Assembly: GCF_026013525.1 (NCBI RefSeq)
Contig: NZ_JAPDRA010000005.1
Location: forward strand, 124,001 to 188,000
DNA length: 64,000 nucleotides
Direction: 5' to 3'
Source of the DNA: Sphingomonas canadensis
Lineage (GTDB): Bacteria > Pseudomonadota > Alphaproteobacteria > Sphingomonadales > Sphingomonadaceae
The first letter of the stretch is position 1, and every line of letters begins with the position of its first letter. The notes under the pieces were generated by a model. It saw only the letters and a program-made list of their open reading frames with translations. It did not search any database and was not told the DNA's origin. The translations under genes were made by a program, and so were the position numbers. Below are positions 38,751 through 46,944 of the stretch, one piece after another.

Positions 38751-40001
38751 ATGCGCGGACTGGCACGGACGATTCTGGTGGCGGCGCTCCCTGCCGCGCT
38801 GATGCTGGCGGGTGGCGCGGCGGCGCAGGAAGCGGCTCCGGCATCCTCCTCCGCGGCGCTGCGGCGCGGGCTGGCGGACGCGATCGCAAGGCAGGACAAG
38901 TCGCGGGTTACCGCCGACATGCTGCGGCTGGCGCGCATGGGCGCGACACTCTCCGACGCGGGGTTCGACGGCGTGGCGCCGATGCTCGATCCTGCGGGCC
39001 TGGCCGTCGAGCCGCGGCTGGCATCGCAGGAGCCCGCCGCGCGGATCGAGGGGCTGCGTGGCTGGTTTCGCGCCAACGCTGCGCTTCCCGGCGCCGCGCC
39101 CGTTGCCACGGCGGCGGAGGTGCCCGCCGGATACCGGCTGGTCGAAGGCATCGCCTGGGACCCGGCGAAGCAGCGCCTGTTCGCCGCGACGGTGGCGGAG
39201 GGGCGGGTGGCGTTGCTGGAGGGCGGCCAATGGCGCGAGCTGGCGCTGGGCAATCCGCGCGGCAGCCTGTTCGGCATGGCGATCGACGCGCCGCGCCGCC
39301 TGTTGTGGATCGCCACCGGCGTGGTGGAGCAGACGGGCGTCGCGGGCGAACGCATGGCCGGGCTGATCGCGCTGGACCTGGACCGGCTGGAGGTGGTGCG
39401 CCGCGTGCCGCTGCCGCCGGGCGCGAAGGGTGCGGCGGGCGATCTGGCGGTGGCGCCCGACGGCACCGTCTATGCCAGCGACATGGTGGCGGGCGCGATC
39501 CACCGCTGCGTGCCCGGTTGCGCTGCGATGGAGGAACTGCTCCCCGCGGGCAGCTTCAAGAGCCCGCAGGGGATCGTGGTGCGCCAGGGTGGGGCGCAGC
39601 TTATCGTCGCCGACTATTCCACCGGCCTCCACGCGATCGATCCGGCCGCGCGCACTGCCACGCCGCTGCGCCTGCCGCGCGACATGATGCTGGAGGGGAT
39701 CGACGGCCTGGTCGCCGTTCCGGGCGGCCGGGCGCTGATCGCGATCCAGAACGGCACGCGCCCGCGCCGCATCCTGCGCATCGTGCTGGACGGTGCCGGG
39801 CAGGCGGTGGAGGCGCTGGAGCCGCTCCACATCCCGCTGCCCGGCGCGGGCGAGCCCACGCTGGGGCTGGTCCGCGACGGCGCGCTGTGGTTCGTCGGTG
39901 ACAGCCAGTGGGAACGCTATGGCCCCGGCGGCACGATCACGGACGGCACCGCCCCGCGCGCCACGCCGCTGCTCGTCCTGCCGCTGGCGAAGCGGCCGTA
40001 G
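38751..40001 (+). CDS. Exported beta-propeller protein (SMP-30/NHL-like)
   Basis: 416-residue exported protein. A signal peptide (ARTILVAALPAALMLAGGAAAQ) is followed by a helical 100-residue region and then repeated beta-propeller blades such as GYRLVEGIAWDPAKQRLFAAT, GSLFGMAIDAPRRLLWIATG and GDLAVAPDGTVYASDMV. The repeats resemble SMP-30/gluconolactonase-like and NHL propellers, but the metal-binding set cannot be assigned. The ATG at 38751 follows GAAGGGAACGGGCG; an in-frame ATG at 38685 is possible. Probably periplasmic; substrate unknown. Confidence 0.82.
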   Translation: MRGLARTILVAALPAALMLAGGAAAQEAAPASSSAALRRGLADAIARQDKSRVTADMLRLARMGATLSDAGFDGVAPMLDPAGLAVEPRLASQEPAARIEGLRGWFRANAALPGAAPVATAAEVPAGYRLVEGIAWDPAKQRLFAATVAEGRVALLEGGQWRELALGNPRGSLFGMAIDAPRRLLWIATGVVEQTGVAGERMAGLIALDLDRLEVVRRVPLPPGAKGAAGDLAVAPDGTVYASDMVAGAIHRCVPGCAAMEELLPAGSFKSPQGIVVRQGGAQLIVADYSTGLHAIDPAARTATPLRLPRDMMLEGIDGLVAVPGGRALIAIQNGTRPRRILRIVLDGAGQAVEALEPLHIPLPGAGEPTLGLVRDGALWFVGDSQWERYGPGGTITDGTAPRATPLLVLPLAKRP

Positions 40002-40093
40002 CGGCTGCGGAATCGGCGGGTGCGCGGTTGAACCGGCCGGGCCGGCCCCGGTCCGGGCAAAACGGGTAGTCCAGCCACCCGTATCCGCCCTTA

Positions 40094-40110
40094 TTGAGAG
40101 TGATTCGCAA
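40094..40110 (+). promoter_or_regulatory. Fur-box-like site upstream of nuoA
   Basis: TTGAGAGTGATTCGCAA is close to the classical Fur-box form TTGAGAATGATTCTCAA, with two mismatches. It lies 75 nt before the nuoA start in the only sizeable gap (184 nt) before the operon, where the promoter should be. Iron control of complex I, which holds many Fe–S clusters, would make sense, but no regulator binding is shown. Confidence 0.4.
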
Positions 40111-40185
40111 GGCGTCCGAAGTCTTGCCGCACTCAGGGCATCGGCCTAGAAGCCGCGTCAGATTCCGCAACCGCGAGAAGGCACC

Positions 40186-40560
40186 TTGCTCGATCTGTCG
40201 CAATATCTGCCGATCCTGCTGTTCCTCGGCGTCGCGCTGGTGCTTTCGAGCGCCTTCGTGTTCCTGCCGATGGCGGTCGGGCGGCTCACCGGGGCGCACA
40301 AGCCCTATCCGGAGAAGCTGACCGAATATGAGTGCGGCTTTCCCGCGTTCGAGGATTCGCGCAGCCAGTTCGACGTGCGCTTCTATCTGGTCGCGATCCT
40401 CTTCATCGTCTTCGATCTCGAAGCCGCCTTCCTCTATCCCTGGGCGGTTTCGGTGTTCGAGCTGGGCTGGGTGGCCTGGACCTCGATGATGATCTTCATC
40501 GCCGAGCTGGCGCTCGGCCTCGTCTACGCCTGGAAAGTGGGAGCGCTGGATTGGGAGTAG
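40186..40560 (+). CDS. nuoA: NADH-quinone oxidoreductase subunit A
   Basis: NuoA, 124 residues, membrane subunit of complex I linking the arms. Three helices flank the conserved loop [46 protein letters not shown], which holds the key Cys and the acidic residue of the third helix. The start is a TTG at 40186, preceded by GAGAAGG; no ATG or GTG fits. It is the first gene of the nuo operon. Its stop overlaps the nuoB start by 10 nt. Confidence 0.94.
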   Translation: MLDLSQYLPILLFLGVALVLSSAFVFLPMAVGRLTGAHKPYPEKLTEYECGFPAFEDSRSQFDVRFYLVAILFIVFDLEAAFLYPWAVSVFELGWVAWTSMMIFIAELALGLVYAWKVGALDWE

Positions 40561-41087
40561 AGCTTAGCCCGCCGCCGCCGGGCACCTTGCCCGACCGCGC
40601 ATTCTTCGACGACCTGAACGCCGAGCTGGGCGACAAGGGCTTCCTGGTCACATCGACCGAGGATCTGTTCCAGTGGGCGCGCACGGGTTCGCTGTGGTGG
40701 ATGACCTTCGGCCTCGCGTGCTGCGCGGTCGAGATGATCCATGTGAACATGCCGCGCTATGACATGGAGCGTTTCGGCGCCGCCCCGCGCGCATCGCCGC
40801 GCCAGAGCGACGTGATGATCGTCGCCGGCACGCTGTGCAACAAGATGGCGCCTGCGCTGCGCAAGGTCTACGACCAGATGTCGGAGCCGAAGTACGTCAT
40901 CTCGATGGGATCGTGCGCCAACGGTGGCGGCTATTACCACTACAGCTACAGCGTGGTGCGCGGATGCGACCGGATCGTGCCCGTGGACATCTATGTCCCC
41001 GGCTGCCCGCCGACCGCCGAGGCGTTGCTGTATGGCATCATGCAGCTTCAGCGGAAGATCCGCCGTTCGGGGACGATCGAGCGGTGA
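40551..41087 (+). CDS. nuoB: NADH-quinone oxidoreductase subunit B
   Basis: NuoB, 178 residues, carries the terminal [4Fe-4S] cluster N2 that reduces quinone. Ligands are the tandem Cys57–Cys58 (GLACCAVEM), Cys122 (GSCANGGG) and Cys152 (PGCPPTAE). The TTG at 40551 begins [15 protein letters not shown] and overlaps the nuoA stop; no other start exists in the right place. Its TGA overlaps a GTG that opens the first repeat-spanning short ORF before nuoC. Confidence 0.95.
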   Translation: MGVELSPPPPGTLPDRAFFDDLNAELGDKGFLVTSTEDLFQWARTGSLWWMTFGLACCAVEMIHVNMPRYDMERFGAAPRASPRQSDVMIVAGTLCNKMAPALRKVYDQMSEPKYVISMGSCANGGGYYHYSYSVVRGCDRIVPVDIYVPGCPPTAEALLYGIMQLQRKIRRSGTIER

Positions 41088-41188
41088 TCGGCTGCATCCC
41101 TTCCTCCCCGTTCGCCCTGAGCCTGCATGAGGGCGGGGGCCGCAGCGGCGCTTCGATTGGCCCGGAGCGAACGGAGATTTGCGCATGA
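41084..41188 (+). CDS. Short ORF spanning repeat A between nuoB and nuoC
   Basis: 34-residue frame, GTG at 41084 overlapping the nuoB stop (GTGA) and TGA at 41186–41188 overlapping the nuoC ATG (ATGA). It reads through repeat A (…[11 protein letters not shown]… and GPERTEICA). The peptide has no known feature. It may serve to carry ribosomes across the insertion rather than to make a working product. It may also be chance. Confidence 0.35.
   Translation: MIGCIPSSPFALSLHEGGGRSGASIGPERTEICA
41108..41174 (+). repeat. Sphingomonad intergenic inverted repeat, copy A
   Basis: Left arm starts CCGTTCGCCCTGAGCCTG; the right arm (41151–41174) starts CTTCGA and ends GCGAACGG. Copies B and C share the form CCGTTCG…CTGAGC…TCGAAG with an inverted partner. 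This copy is the most degraded, with mismatches in the middle of the right arm. The right-arm end plus AG gives ACGGAG, a ribosome site for nuoC. Confidence 0.7.
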
Positions 41189-41955
41189 AGTCTCCCGCAC
41201 CCAAATTCGCCTCGAACGAAGGCATGATCGACGCGATCGGCGCCGCGCTGGGCGATATGGTCGTCCATGCCTATGAGGGCGCGTTCGAGGTCACCGTCAC
41301 GCTCGACCGCGAGCGGCTGGTCGAGGCGATGATCGCGCTGCGCGATACCAAGGGGCTGGAATATCAGCAGCTCATGGAGATCGCGGGCGTCGACTATCCG
41401 GAGCGCGAGGAGCGTTTCGAGGTCGTATACTGCCTGCTCAGCCTGACGCGGAACCACCGCATCAAGGTGAAGGTGCTGACCGACGAGGTGAAGCCCGTTC
41501 CCTCCGTCACCGGCATCTGGCCCGTCGCGGGCTGGCTGGAGCGCGAGGTGTACGACATGTACGGCGTGCTGTTCGAAGGCAACGCCGACCTGCGCCGCAT
41601 TCTGACCGACTATGGCTTCACCGGCCATCCGCAGCGCAAGGATTTCCCGCTGACCGGCTATGTCGAGCTGCGCTATTCCGAGGAGGAGAAGCGCGTCGTC
41701 TATTCGCCCGTCGAGCTGGCGCAGGATTTCCGCAACTTCGACTTCATGAGCCCGTGGGAAGGCGCGCAATATATCCTTCCCGGCGACGAGAAGGCCGGCG
41801 ATCCGCCCGCGCCCCCGCCCGGCGACAAGAAGGAAACCAGCCCGCCGCCTGCCGCCACGACGCCCAAGACGAGCGACAGCACCGCCGATACCGGCGCCGG
41901 CAAGCCCGGCCCGGATGCCGGGCCGGAGCCCAAGAAGGGGCGTGCAAAGAAATGA
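41185..41955 (+). CDS. nuoC: NADH-quinone oxidoreductase subunit C
   Basis: NuoC, 256 residues, peripheral arm subunit. Core family segments are MEIAGVDYPEREERFEVVY, SVTGIWPVAGWLEREVYDMYGV and RRILTDYGFTGHPQRKDFPLTGYVEL. After the core ends at PVELAQDFRNFDF, a tail of about 60 residues is rich in Pro, Lys and Asp (PPAPPPGDKKETS) and looks disordered. The ATG at 41185 follows ACGGAG. Its stop overlaps an ATG opening the second repeat-spanning ORF. Confidence 0.95.
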   Translation: MKSPAPKFASNEGMIDAIGAALGDMVVHAYEGAFEVTVTLDRERLVEAMIALRDTKGLEYQQLMEIAGVDYPEREERFEVVYCLLSLTRNHRIKVKVLTDEVKPVPSVTGIWPVAGWLEREVYDMYGVLFEGNADLRRILTDYGFTGHPQRKDFPLTGYVELRYSEEEKRVVYSPVELAQDFRNFDFMSPWEGAQYILPGDEKAGDPPAPPPGDKKETSPPPAATTPKTSDSTADTGAGKPGPDAGPEPKKGRAKK

Positions 41956-42071
41956 TCGCGATGTCCGCATCCTCCAACCCGTTCGCCCTGGGCGTGTCGC
42001 AGGGCGTGCGCGCCCCGACGGCCCTGGGCTTCGACAGGCTCAGCCCGAACGGAGTGTATCGTCATGGCTGA
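41952..42071 (+). CDS. Short ORF spanning repeat B between nuoC and nuoD
   Basis: 39-residue frame, ATG at 41952 overlapping the nuoC stop (ATGA), ending TGA at 42069–42071, 8 nt inside nuoD. It reads through repeat B ([25 protein letters not shown]). Same arrangement as the ORFs in copies A and C. Product use is doubtful; a translational bridge is the suggestion. Confidence 0.35.
   Translation: MIAMSASSNPFALGVSQGVRAPTALGFDRLSPNGVYRHG
41979..42052 (+). repeat. Sphingomonad intergenic inverted repeat, copy B
   Basis: The left arm starts CCGTTCGCCCTGGGCGTGTCG. The right arm CTTCGACAGGCTCAGCCCGAACGG is 24 nt (42029–42052) and well kept. It runs directly into AACGGAG, which is the ribosome site of nuoD. 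Confidence 0.75.
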
Positions 42072-43290
42072 GTATCTCGACGAGATCGCCGGTGTCGCGA
42101 AGCCCGAGAAGGGCGACGTGGAGATCGGCAACTACACGATCAACTTCGGCCCCCAGCATCCGGCCGCGCACGGCGTGCTGCGCCTGGTGATGGAGCTGGA
42201 TGGCGAGATCATCGAACGGCTCGATCCGCACGTGGGCCTGCTCCACCGCGGCACCGAGAAGCTGATCGAGTACAAGACCTACGCCCAGGCGCTGCCCTAT
42301 TTCGACCGGCTCGATTACTGCTCGCCGATGTGCATGGAGCACAGCTATGTGCTCGCGGTGGAGAAGCTGCTCGATATCGAGGTGCCGATCCGCGCCCAGT
42401 ATCTGCGCGTGCTGTTCGCGGAGCTGACGCGCATCTCCAACCACATGCTGAACCTGGGCAGCCATGTGATGGACGTGGGCGCGATGACGCCCAACCTGTG
42501 GCTGTTCGAGATCCGCGAGGATTGCCTCAACTTCTTCGAGCGCGTGTGCGGCGCGCGCATGCACCACAATTATCTGCGGCCCGGCGGCGTCCACCAGGAT
42601 GCGCCGCTCAGCCTGCTGGCCGATCTCGCCGAATGGCTCGACACGCGCCTGCCGCGGCTGTTCGAGGATGCGATCAGCCTGGTGGCGGAGAACCGCATAT
42701 TCAAGCAGCGCAACGTCGATATCGCCATCGTCAGCCGCGAGGACGCGATCAAATGGGGCTTTTCCGGCCCGATGATCCGCGGCGCCGGCATCCCGTGGGA
42801 CCTGCGCAAGTCGCAGCCCTATGAGGTCTATGACCGCATGGAGTTCGACGTGCCGGTGGGCACGCGCGGCGATTGCTACGACCGGTTCATGGTGCGCGTG
42901 GAGGAGGTCCGCCAGTCCGCGCGGATCATGAAGCAGTGCCTGGCGCAGATGCCCGAGGGGCCGATCGCTTCCAGCGACCGCAAGGTCGTTCCGCCCAAGC
43001 GCGCCGAGATGAAGCAATCGATGGAAGCGCTGATCCACCACTTCAAGCTCTATACGGAGGGCTATCACGTCCCCGCGGGCGAGGTGTATGTCGCGACCGA
43101 GAGCCCGAAGGGCGAGTTCGGCGTCTATCTGGTGAGCGACGGCACCAACAAGCCGTACCGCTGCAAGATCCGCCCGACCGCGTTCAGCCACCTCCAGGCG
43201 ATGGACTTCATGTCGCGCGGCCACATGCTGGCGGACACCACCGCCATCCTGGGCGCGCTCGATATCGTGTTCGGGGAGTGCGACCGGTGA
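42064..43290 (+). CDS. nuoD: NADH-quinone oxidoreductase subunit D
   Basis: NuoD, 408 residues, forms the quinone site with NuoB. Seen are [59 protein letters not shown], and a C-terminal [40 protein letters not shown]. Its stop overlaps the GTG of the small membrane-protein gene that follows, so the usual D–E order is interrupted by two extra genes. Confidence 0.97.
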   Translation: MAEYLDEIAGVAKPEKGDVEIGNYTINFGPQHPAAHGVLRLVMELDGEIIERLDPHVGLLHRGTEKLIEYKTYAQALPYFDRLDYCSPMCMEHSYVLAVEKLLDIEVPIRAQYLRVLFAELTRISNHMLNLGSHVMDVGAMTPNLWLFEIREDCLNFFERVCGARMHHNYLRPGGVHQDAPLSLLADLAEWLDTRLPRLFEDAISLVAENRIFKQRNVDIAIVSREDAIKWGFSGPMIRGAGIPWDLRKSQPYEVYDRMEFDVPVGTRGDCYDRFMVRVEEVRQSARIMKQCLAQMPEGPIASSDRKVVPPKRAEMKQSMEALIHHFKLYTEGYHVPAGEVYVATESPKGEFGVYLVSDGTNKPYRCKIRPTAFSHLQAMDFMSRGHMLADTTAILGALDIVFGECDR

Positions 43291-43529
43291 GCGGGCGCGA
43301 GGCGGCAACCGGCATGGGCAGCGTTATCGGCGTTGCTGTTGTGCTCATTGCGCCGATCGCAATCGGCTATTGGTGGTCCCGGCGCCTTACCGCCAGGCGC
43401 GAAGGCTATGATCCGGTAAGATGGCCGATCGCTGTGGGCTTCGTCGTCTCCTTGCTGATGCTTGCGGGCCAGTGCGCAAAGCCGCAATCGCCGAGCAGCG
43501 GCAAAGAGGTTGTTACTACCAATGGCTGA
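43287..43529 (+). CDS. Small two-helix membrane protein between nuoD and nuoE
   Basis: 80-residue protein from the GTG at 43287 (overlapping the nuoD stop), or from an in-frame ATG at 43314. Two hydrophobic helices ([19 protein letters not shown] and [17 protein letters not shown]) flank a basic loop RRLTARREG. The C-terminus after helix 2 ([10 protein letters not shown]) is short and polar. GC content looks slightly lower than the nuo genes. No family recognised; it may be an accessory membrane protein, not a known subunit. Confidence 0.65.
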   Translation: MSGREAATGMGSVIGVAVVLIAPIAIGYWWSRRLTARREGYDPVRWPIAVGFVVSLLMLAGQCAKPQSPSSGKEVVTTNG

Positions 43530-43884
43530 CGCACATCCCATCCCCGGTGCCGATCGCGTCGCGACCGCGCACGAGATGATCGCGCGCTACAACGCGCAGG
43601 ACGCGGACGCCTATGTCGCGCTGATGACCGAAGGCGCGTGCGAGGCCGGCTATCGCGGCGCCGTGCTGCGCGAGGGCAGGGAGGGCGTGCGCGCCGGGCT
43701 GAAGGCGATGTTCGCCGAATTCCCGCAGAACCGCGCCGACATCCTGTCGTCCTATCTGCTGGGCGATACCGTGGTGCTGCACGAAAAGGTTGCGCGATCG
43801 CCCGAGGCCGAGCCGTTCGAGGTGATGTCGATCTATTCCTTCGATGACGACGGCAAGGTCGATCGCGTGGAGTTCATTCGCTGA
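43522..43884 (+). CDS. SnoaL-like/NTF2-fold protein between nuoD and nuoE
   Basis: 120-residue cone-fold protein of the SnoaL/NTF2 type. Family features are ATAHEMIARYNAQDADAYVALMTEGA near the N-terminus, GREGVRAGLKAMFAEFPQNRADIL and VMSIYSFDDDGKVDRVEFIR at the end. The ATG at 43522 overlaps the previous stop by 8 nt, and its TGA overlaps the nuoE ATG (TGATG). A catalytic or binding role is unknown; it is not a standard complex I subunit. Confidence 0.8.
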   Translation: MADAHPIPGADRVATAHEMIARYNAQDADAYVALMTEGACEAGYRGAVLREGREGVRAGLKAMFAEFPQNRADILSSYLLGDTVVLHEKVARSPEAEPFEVMSIYSFDDDGKVDRVEFIR

Positions 43885-44555
43885 TGGCTGACGCAAAGAC
43901 TATCCCCGACACTCCCGAGCTCCGCGCCGAATGGGGCGGGTTTGCCTGGACGCCCGAGAATGCGGCCAAGGCGCAGGAGATCATGGGCCGCTATCCGGCG
44001 GGCCGGCAGCAGAGCTGCACCATCCCCTTCCTCGATCTGGCCCAGCGCCAGGTGGGCGCGATGACGAACACCCAGGGCTGGCTGCCCATCCCGGTGATCG
44101 AGTTCGTGGCGCGCGAGCTGGGGCTGGCGGTGATCCGCGTGCTGGAGGTCGCGACCTTCTACACCATGTTCAACATGAATCCGGTGGGGAAGTATCACGT
44201 CCAGGTCTGCGGCACGACGCCGTGCTGGCTGCGCGGCAGCGACGAGGTGTTCCGCGCCTGCAAGGCACGCGGGATGAAGAAGGGCCACACCACCGAAGAC
44301 GGGCTGTTCACGCTCACCGAGGTGGAGTGCATGGGCAATTGCGCCAGCGCCCCGATGGTGCAGATCAACGACGATAATTTCGAGGATCTGGATTTCGATC
44401 GCACCGCCGCCATCCTCGACGCGCTGGCGAAGGGCGAGAGCCCCAAGGCCGGCACCCAGGAGCCCGGCCGCCACACCGTAGAGCCTTCGGGCGGCCCCAC
44501 CACGCTGACCGCCATGGTCTCCGAGAACCACGATTACCGGGGAGAATGGGCATGA
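43884..44555 (+). CDS. nuoE: NADH-quinone oxidoreductase subunit E
   Basis: NuoE, 223 residues, thioredoxin-like subunit holding the [2Fe-2S] cluster N1a beside NuoF. Ligands are Cys109, Cys114 (VQVCGTTPCW) and Cys149, Cys153 (VECMGNCASAP). The family core spans about residues 20–185. A C-terminal tail (SPKAGTQEPGRHTVEPSGGP) of about 35 residues looks extended. Its stop overlaps the ATG of a tiny membrane-protein gene. Confidence 0.96.
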   Translation: MADAKTIPDTPELRAEWGGFAWTPENAAKAQEIMGRYPAGRQQSCTIPFLDLAQRQVGAMTNTQGWLPIPVIEFVARELGLAVIRVLEVATFYTMFNMNPVGKYHVQVCGTTPCWLRGSDEVFRACKARGMKKGHTTEDGLFTLTEVECMGNCASAPMVQINDDNFEDLDFDRTAAILDALAKGESPKAGTQEPGRHTVEPSGGPTTLTAMVSENHDYRGEWA

Positions 44556-44719
44556 ACCGCGATACGCAGGCGACGATCATCACCATCCTGGCCATCATCG
44601 GTGGCCTGGTGGTGCTCGGCTGGGTGCTGAAGCTGACGCTGCACCTGATGGGTCCGCTGCTGCTGATCGCGATCGGCGTGGCGGTCTATCTGCTGTTCTT
44701 CAAGAAGGGCGGGCGATGA
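44552..44719 (+). CDS. Tiny membrane protein 1 between nuoE and nuoF
   Basis: 55-residue protein, starting MNRDTQATIITILAIIGG. Two hydrophobic stretches (IITILAIIGGLVVLGWVL and MGPLLLIAIGVAVYLLFF) end in KKGGR. The ATG overlaps the nuoE stop (ATGA) and its TGA overlaps the next ATG. Open, with no better alternative frame, and well spaced in the operon, so I take it as real. Function unknown; a role in complex I assembly is a guess. Confidence 0.6.
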   Translation: MNRDTQATIITILAIIGGLVVLGWVLKLTLHLMGPLLLIAIGVAVYLLFFKKGGR

Positions 44720-44826
44720 ATTCGGCCGTCTGGATCGCGCTGGGCGCGGCCGCGATGGGCGTGATGACGATGTTCATCGCGCTCGGCGCGGCGATGCGGA
44801 AGAAGAAATCCGGGGGAGGCGAGTGA
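44716..44826 (+). CDS. Tiny membrane protein 2 between nuoE and nuoF
   Basis: 36-residue protein with one transmembrane helix ([20 protein letters not shown]) followed by a basic end RKKKSGGGE. Start and stop overlap its neighbours (ATGA, TGATG). Short and unusual in composition, but it fits the chain of overlaps exactly. No family recognised. Confidence 0.55.
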   Translation: MNSAVWIALGAAAMGVMTMFIALGAAMRKKKSGGGE

Positions 44827-44996
44827 TGCCCGCGTCCGTCAAGGCCGGCGTGCCGGTGATCGGCGTGATCTTCCTCGCGCTGGCGCTGCTGAAGTTCTTC
44901 CAGGGGGATGGCTGGGTGGTGTGGGCCATCCTGGGCTTCCTGTTCGGCGGCTTCGGCATCTTCACTATGAATCGGTCGAAAGGGGATCGGGCGTGA
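44826..44996 (+). CDS. Tiny membrane protein 3 between nuoE and nuoF
   Basis: 56-residue protein. It has two hydrophobic segments ([17 protein letters not shown] and [17 protein letters not shown]) separated by QGDGW, and ends MNRSKGDRA. The ATG at 44826 shares one base with the previous stop; the stop at 44994–44996 overlaps the nuoF GTG at 44993. Same logic as its two neighbours. Confidence 0.55.
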   Translation: MPASVKAGVPVIGVIFLALALLKFFQGDGWVVWAILGFLFGGFGIFTMNRSKGDRA

Positions 44997-46294
44997 GCCT
45001 CGCCGACAAGGATCGGATCTTCACCAACGTCTACGGTTTCCAGCCCTGGGGGCTGAAGGCCGCGATGGGCCGTGGCGATTGGGACGGCACGAAGAAGCTG
45101 ATGCAGATCGGCCAGGACGCCATCATCGACAAGGTGAAGGCATCCGGACTGCGCGGCCGCGGCGGAGCGGGCTTCCCCACCGGCATGAAGTGGAGCTTCA
45201 TGCCCAAGGAGCCGCGCGCGGACCGGCCCAACTTCCTCGTCATCAACGCCGACGAATCCGAGCCCGGTTCGTGCAAGGACCGCGAGATCATCCGCCACGA
45301 TCCGCACAAGCTGATCGAGGGCGCGCTGATCGCGGGCTTCGCGATGCGCGCGCGGGCGGCCTATATCTACATCCGCGGCGAATATATCCGCGAGGCCGAG
45401 ACGCTGTTCGCCGCGGTGGCGGAGGCCTATGCCGCCGGGCTGATCGGCAAGAACGCCTGCAAGTCCGGCTATGACTTCGACGTGTTCGTCCATCGTGGCG
45501 CCGGCGCCTATATCTGCGGCGAAGAGACCGCGATGCTGGAAAGCCTGGAGGGCAAGAAGGGCCAGCCGCGGCTGAAGCCGCCGTTCCCGGCGGGCGCGGG
45601 CCTCTATGGCTGCCCGACGACGGTGAACAACGTCGAATCGATCGCGGTGGTGCCGACGATCCTGCGCCGCAGCCCGGAGTGGTTCGCCAGCTTCGGCCGC
45701 GAGAACAACAAGGGCACCAAGCTCTTCCAGATCAGCGGCCATGTGAACAAGCCGTGCGTGGTCGAGGAGGAGATGTCGATCCCGTTCAGCGAGCTGATCG
45801 AGAAGCATTGCGGCGGCATCCGCGGGGGCAGGGACAATCTGCTCGCGGTGATCCCCGGCGGCTCTTCCGTGCCGCTGGTTCCCGCGGACCAGATCTGGGA
45901 CGCGCCGATGGATTTCGACGGGCTGCGCGCGGTGGGATCGGGCCTGGGCACCGCGGCGGTGATCGTGATGGACAAGTCCACCGACATCGTCCAGGCGATC
46001 GCCCGCATCAGCTATTTCTACAAGCATGAGAGTTGCGGCCAGTGTACCCCGTGCCGCGAGGGCACCGGCTGGATGTGGCGCGTGATGGAGCGGCTGCGCA
46101 CCGGCGACGCGGACGTGAGCGAGATCGACACGCTGTTCCAGGTGACCAAGCAGGTCGAAGGCCACACCATCTGCGCGCTGGGCGATGCGGCCGCCTGGCC
46201 GATCCAGGGCCTGATCCGCCATTTCCGCCCCGAGCTGGAGCGTCGCATCGCCGAGCGCCAGGCGGGCGAGGGCATGCAGGAGGCGGCCGAGTGA
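44993..46294 (+). CDS. nuoF: NADH-quinone oxidoreductase subunit F
   Basis: NuoF, 433 residues, holds the NADH and FMN sites and [4Fe-4S] cluster N3. Motifs: [19 protein letters not shown] (NADH), [15 protein letters not shown] and [19 protein letters not shown] (FMN), and [17 protein letters not shown] (cluster N3) near the end. The start is a GTG at 44993 ([15 protein letters not shown]), overlapping the third tiny gene. Its stop overlaps a GTG of the following unknown gene. Confidence 0.97.
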   Translation: MSLADKDRIFTNVYGFQPWGLKAAMGRGDWDGTKKLMQIGQDAIIDKVKASGLRGRGGAGFPTGMKWSFMPKEPRADRPNFLVINADESEPGSCKDREIIRHDPHKLIEGALIAGFAMRARAAYIYIRGEYIREAETLFAAVAEAYAAGLIGKNACKSGYDFDVFVHRGAGAYICGEETAMLESLEGKKGQPRLKPPFPAGAGLYGCPTTVNNVESIAVVPTILRRSPEWFASFGRENNKGTKLFQISGHVNKPCVVEEEMSIPFSELIEKHCGGIRGGRDNLLAVIPGGSSVPLVPADQIWDAPMDFDGLRAVGSGLGTAAVIVMDKSTDIVQAIARISYFYKHESCGQCTPCREGTGWMWRVMERLRTGDADVSEIDTLFQVTKQVEGHTICALGDAAAWPIQGLIRHFRPELERRIAERQAGEGMQEAAE

Positions 46295-46944
46295 TCCTCG
46301 CGTCGATCCTCCTCCTTGCGGCCGCGCAGGACGCGGGCGAGCCGCTGAAGGACGCCGGCAAGCCCCCGATATGGTCCGATGACCAGCGGTTCGCGGATTA
46401 TGGGCTGGGCCAGGAGAAGCCTCCGGTCGCGCGCGCGGAGATGCAGCGTTTCGGCGCCTGTGTGGCGGACGTCAGCACCGAAAGGGCCAGCCGCACCCTG
46501 GCTTCGGATTTCAGCACCGCCGCCTATCGCCGATCGATGGACCAGCTCATCGATGCCAATCGCGGCTGCGCGAAGGGGCGGGGCTGGGCGAAGATGCGCT
46601 CCAGCCGCTTGCTGCTGGCGGGCGCGATCGCCGAACGGCTGATCGAGCGGGATCCCGCGCCGGTGAACGTGCGGCTCGCCCGCGCGGCGGCGCTGCCCGC
46701 GGCGGCCACCTATTCGCCGACGGACGGCGGGGCGATGTGCGTGGTGCGTTCGGCGCCCGACGAGGTCGGCAAGCTCTTCGCCACGGAGATCGGCAGCGCG
46801 GAGGAGGTGGCGGCCTCTGTCTTCCTCGAGGGGCTGTTCTCGCGTTGCATGGGCGGGCGCCCGGTGGAAGCAACCCCTTCGGCGCTGCGCGCGATGCTGG
46901 CGACTGCCGCGTTCCGCAGCGTCAATTCCAGGGCGGAAAACTGA
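46291..46944 (+). CDS. Exported protein of unknown function between nuoF and nuoG
   Basis: 217-residue protein, GTG at 46291 overlapping the nuoF stop. A short hydrophobic N-terminus ([12 protein letters not shown]) is a likely signal. The rest has cysteines at [23 protein letters not shown] and FSRCMGGR, which could form two disulfides in the periplasm. The stop overlaps the nuoG ATG (TGATG). A periplasmic protein between the NADH module genes is unexpected. Family unknown. Confidence 0.75.
   Translation: MILASILLLAAAQDAGEPLKDAGKPPIWSDDQRFADYGLGQEKPPVARAEMQRFGACVADVSTERASRTLASDFSTAAYRRSMDQLIDANRGCAKGRGWAKMRSSRLLLAGAIAERLIERDPAPVNVRLARAAALPAAATYSPTDGGAMCVVRSAPDEVGKLFATEIGSAEEVAASVFLEGLFSRCMGGRPVEATPSALRAMLATAAFRSVNSRAEN

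Noticed and set aside
39937..40299. Minus-strand frame upstream of nuoA with CPECGK and FCPDRG, like a zinc ribbon
   Set aside because: The rest of the frame is Arg/Ala-rich antisense of nuoA and the propeller gene, with no start or ribosome site near the Cys residues. The region is better read as the nuo promoter with a Fur-like site.
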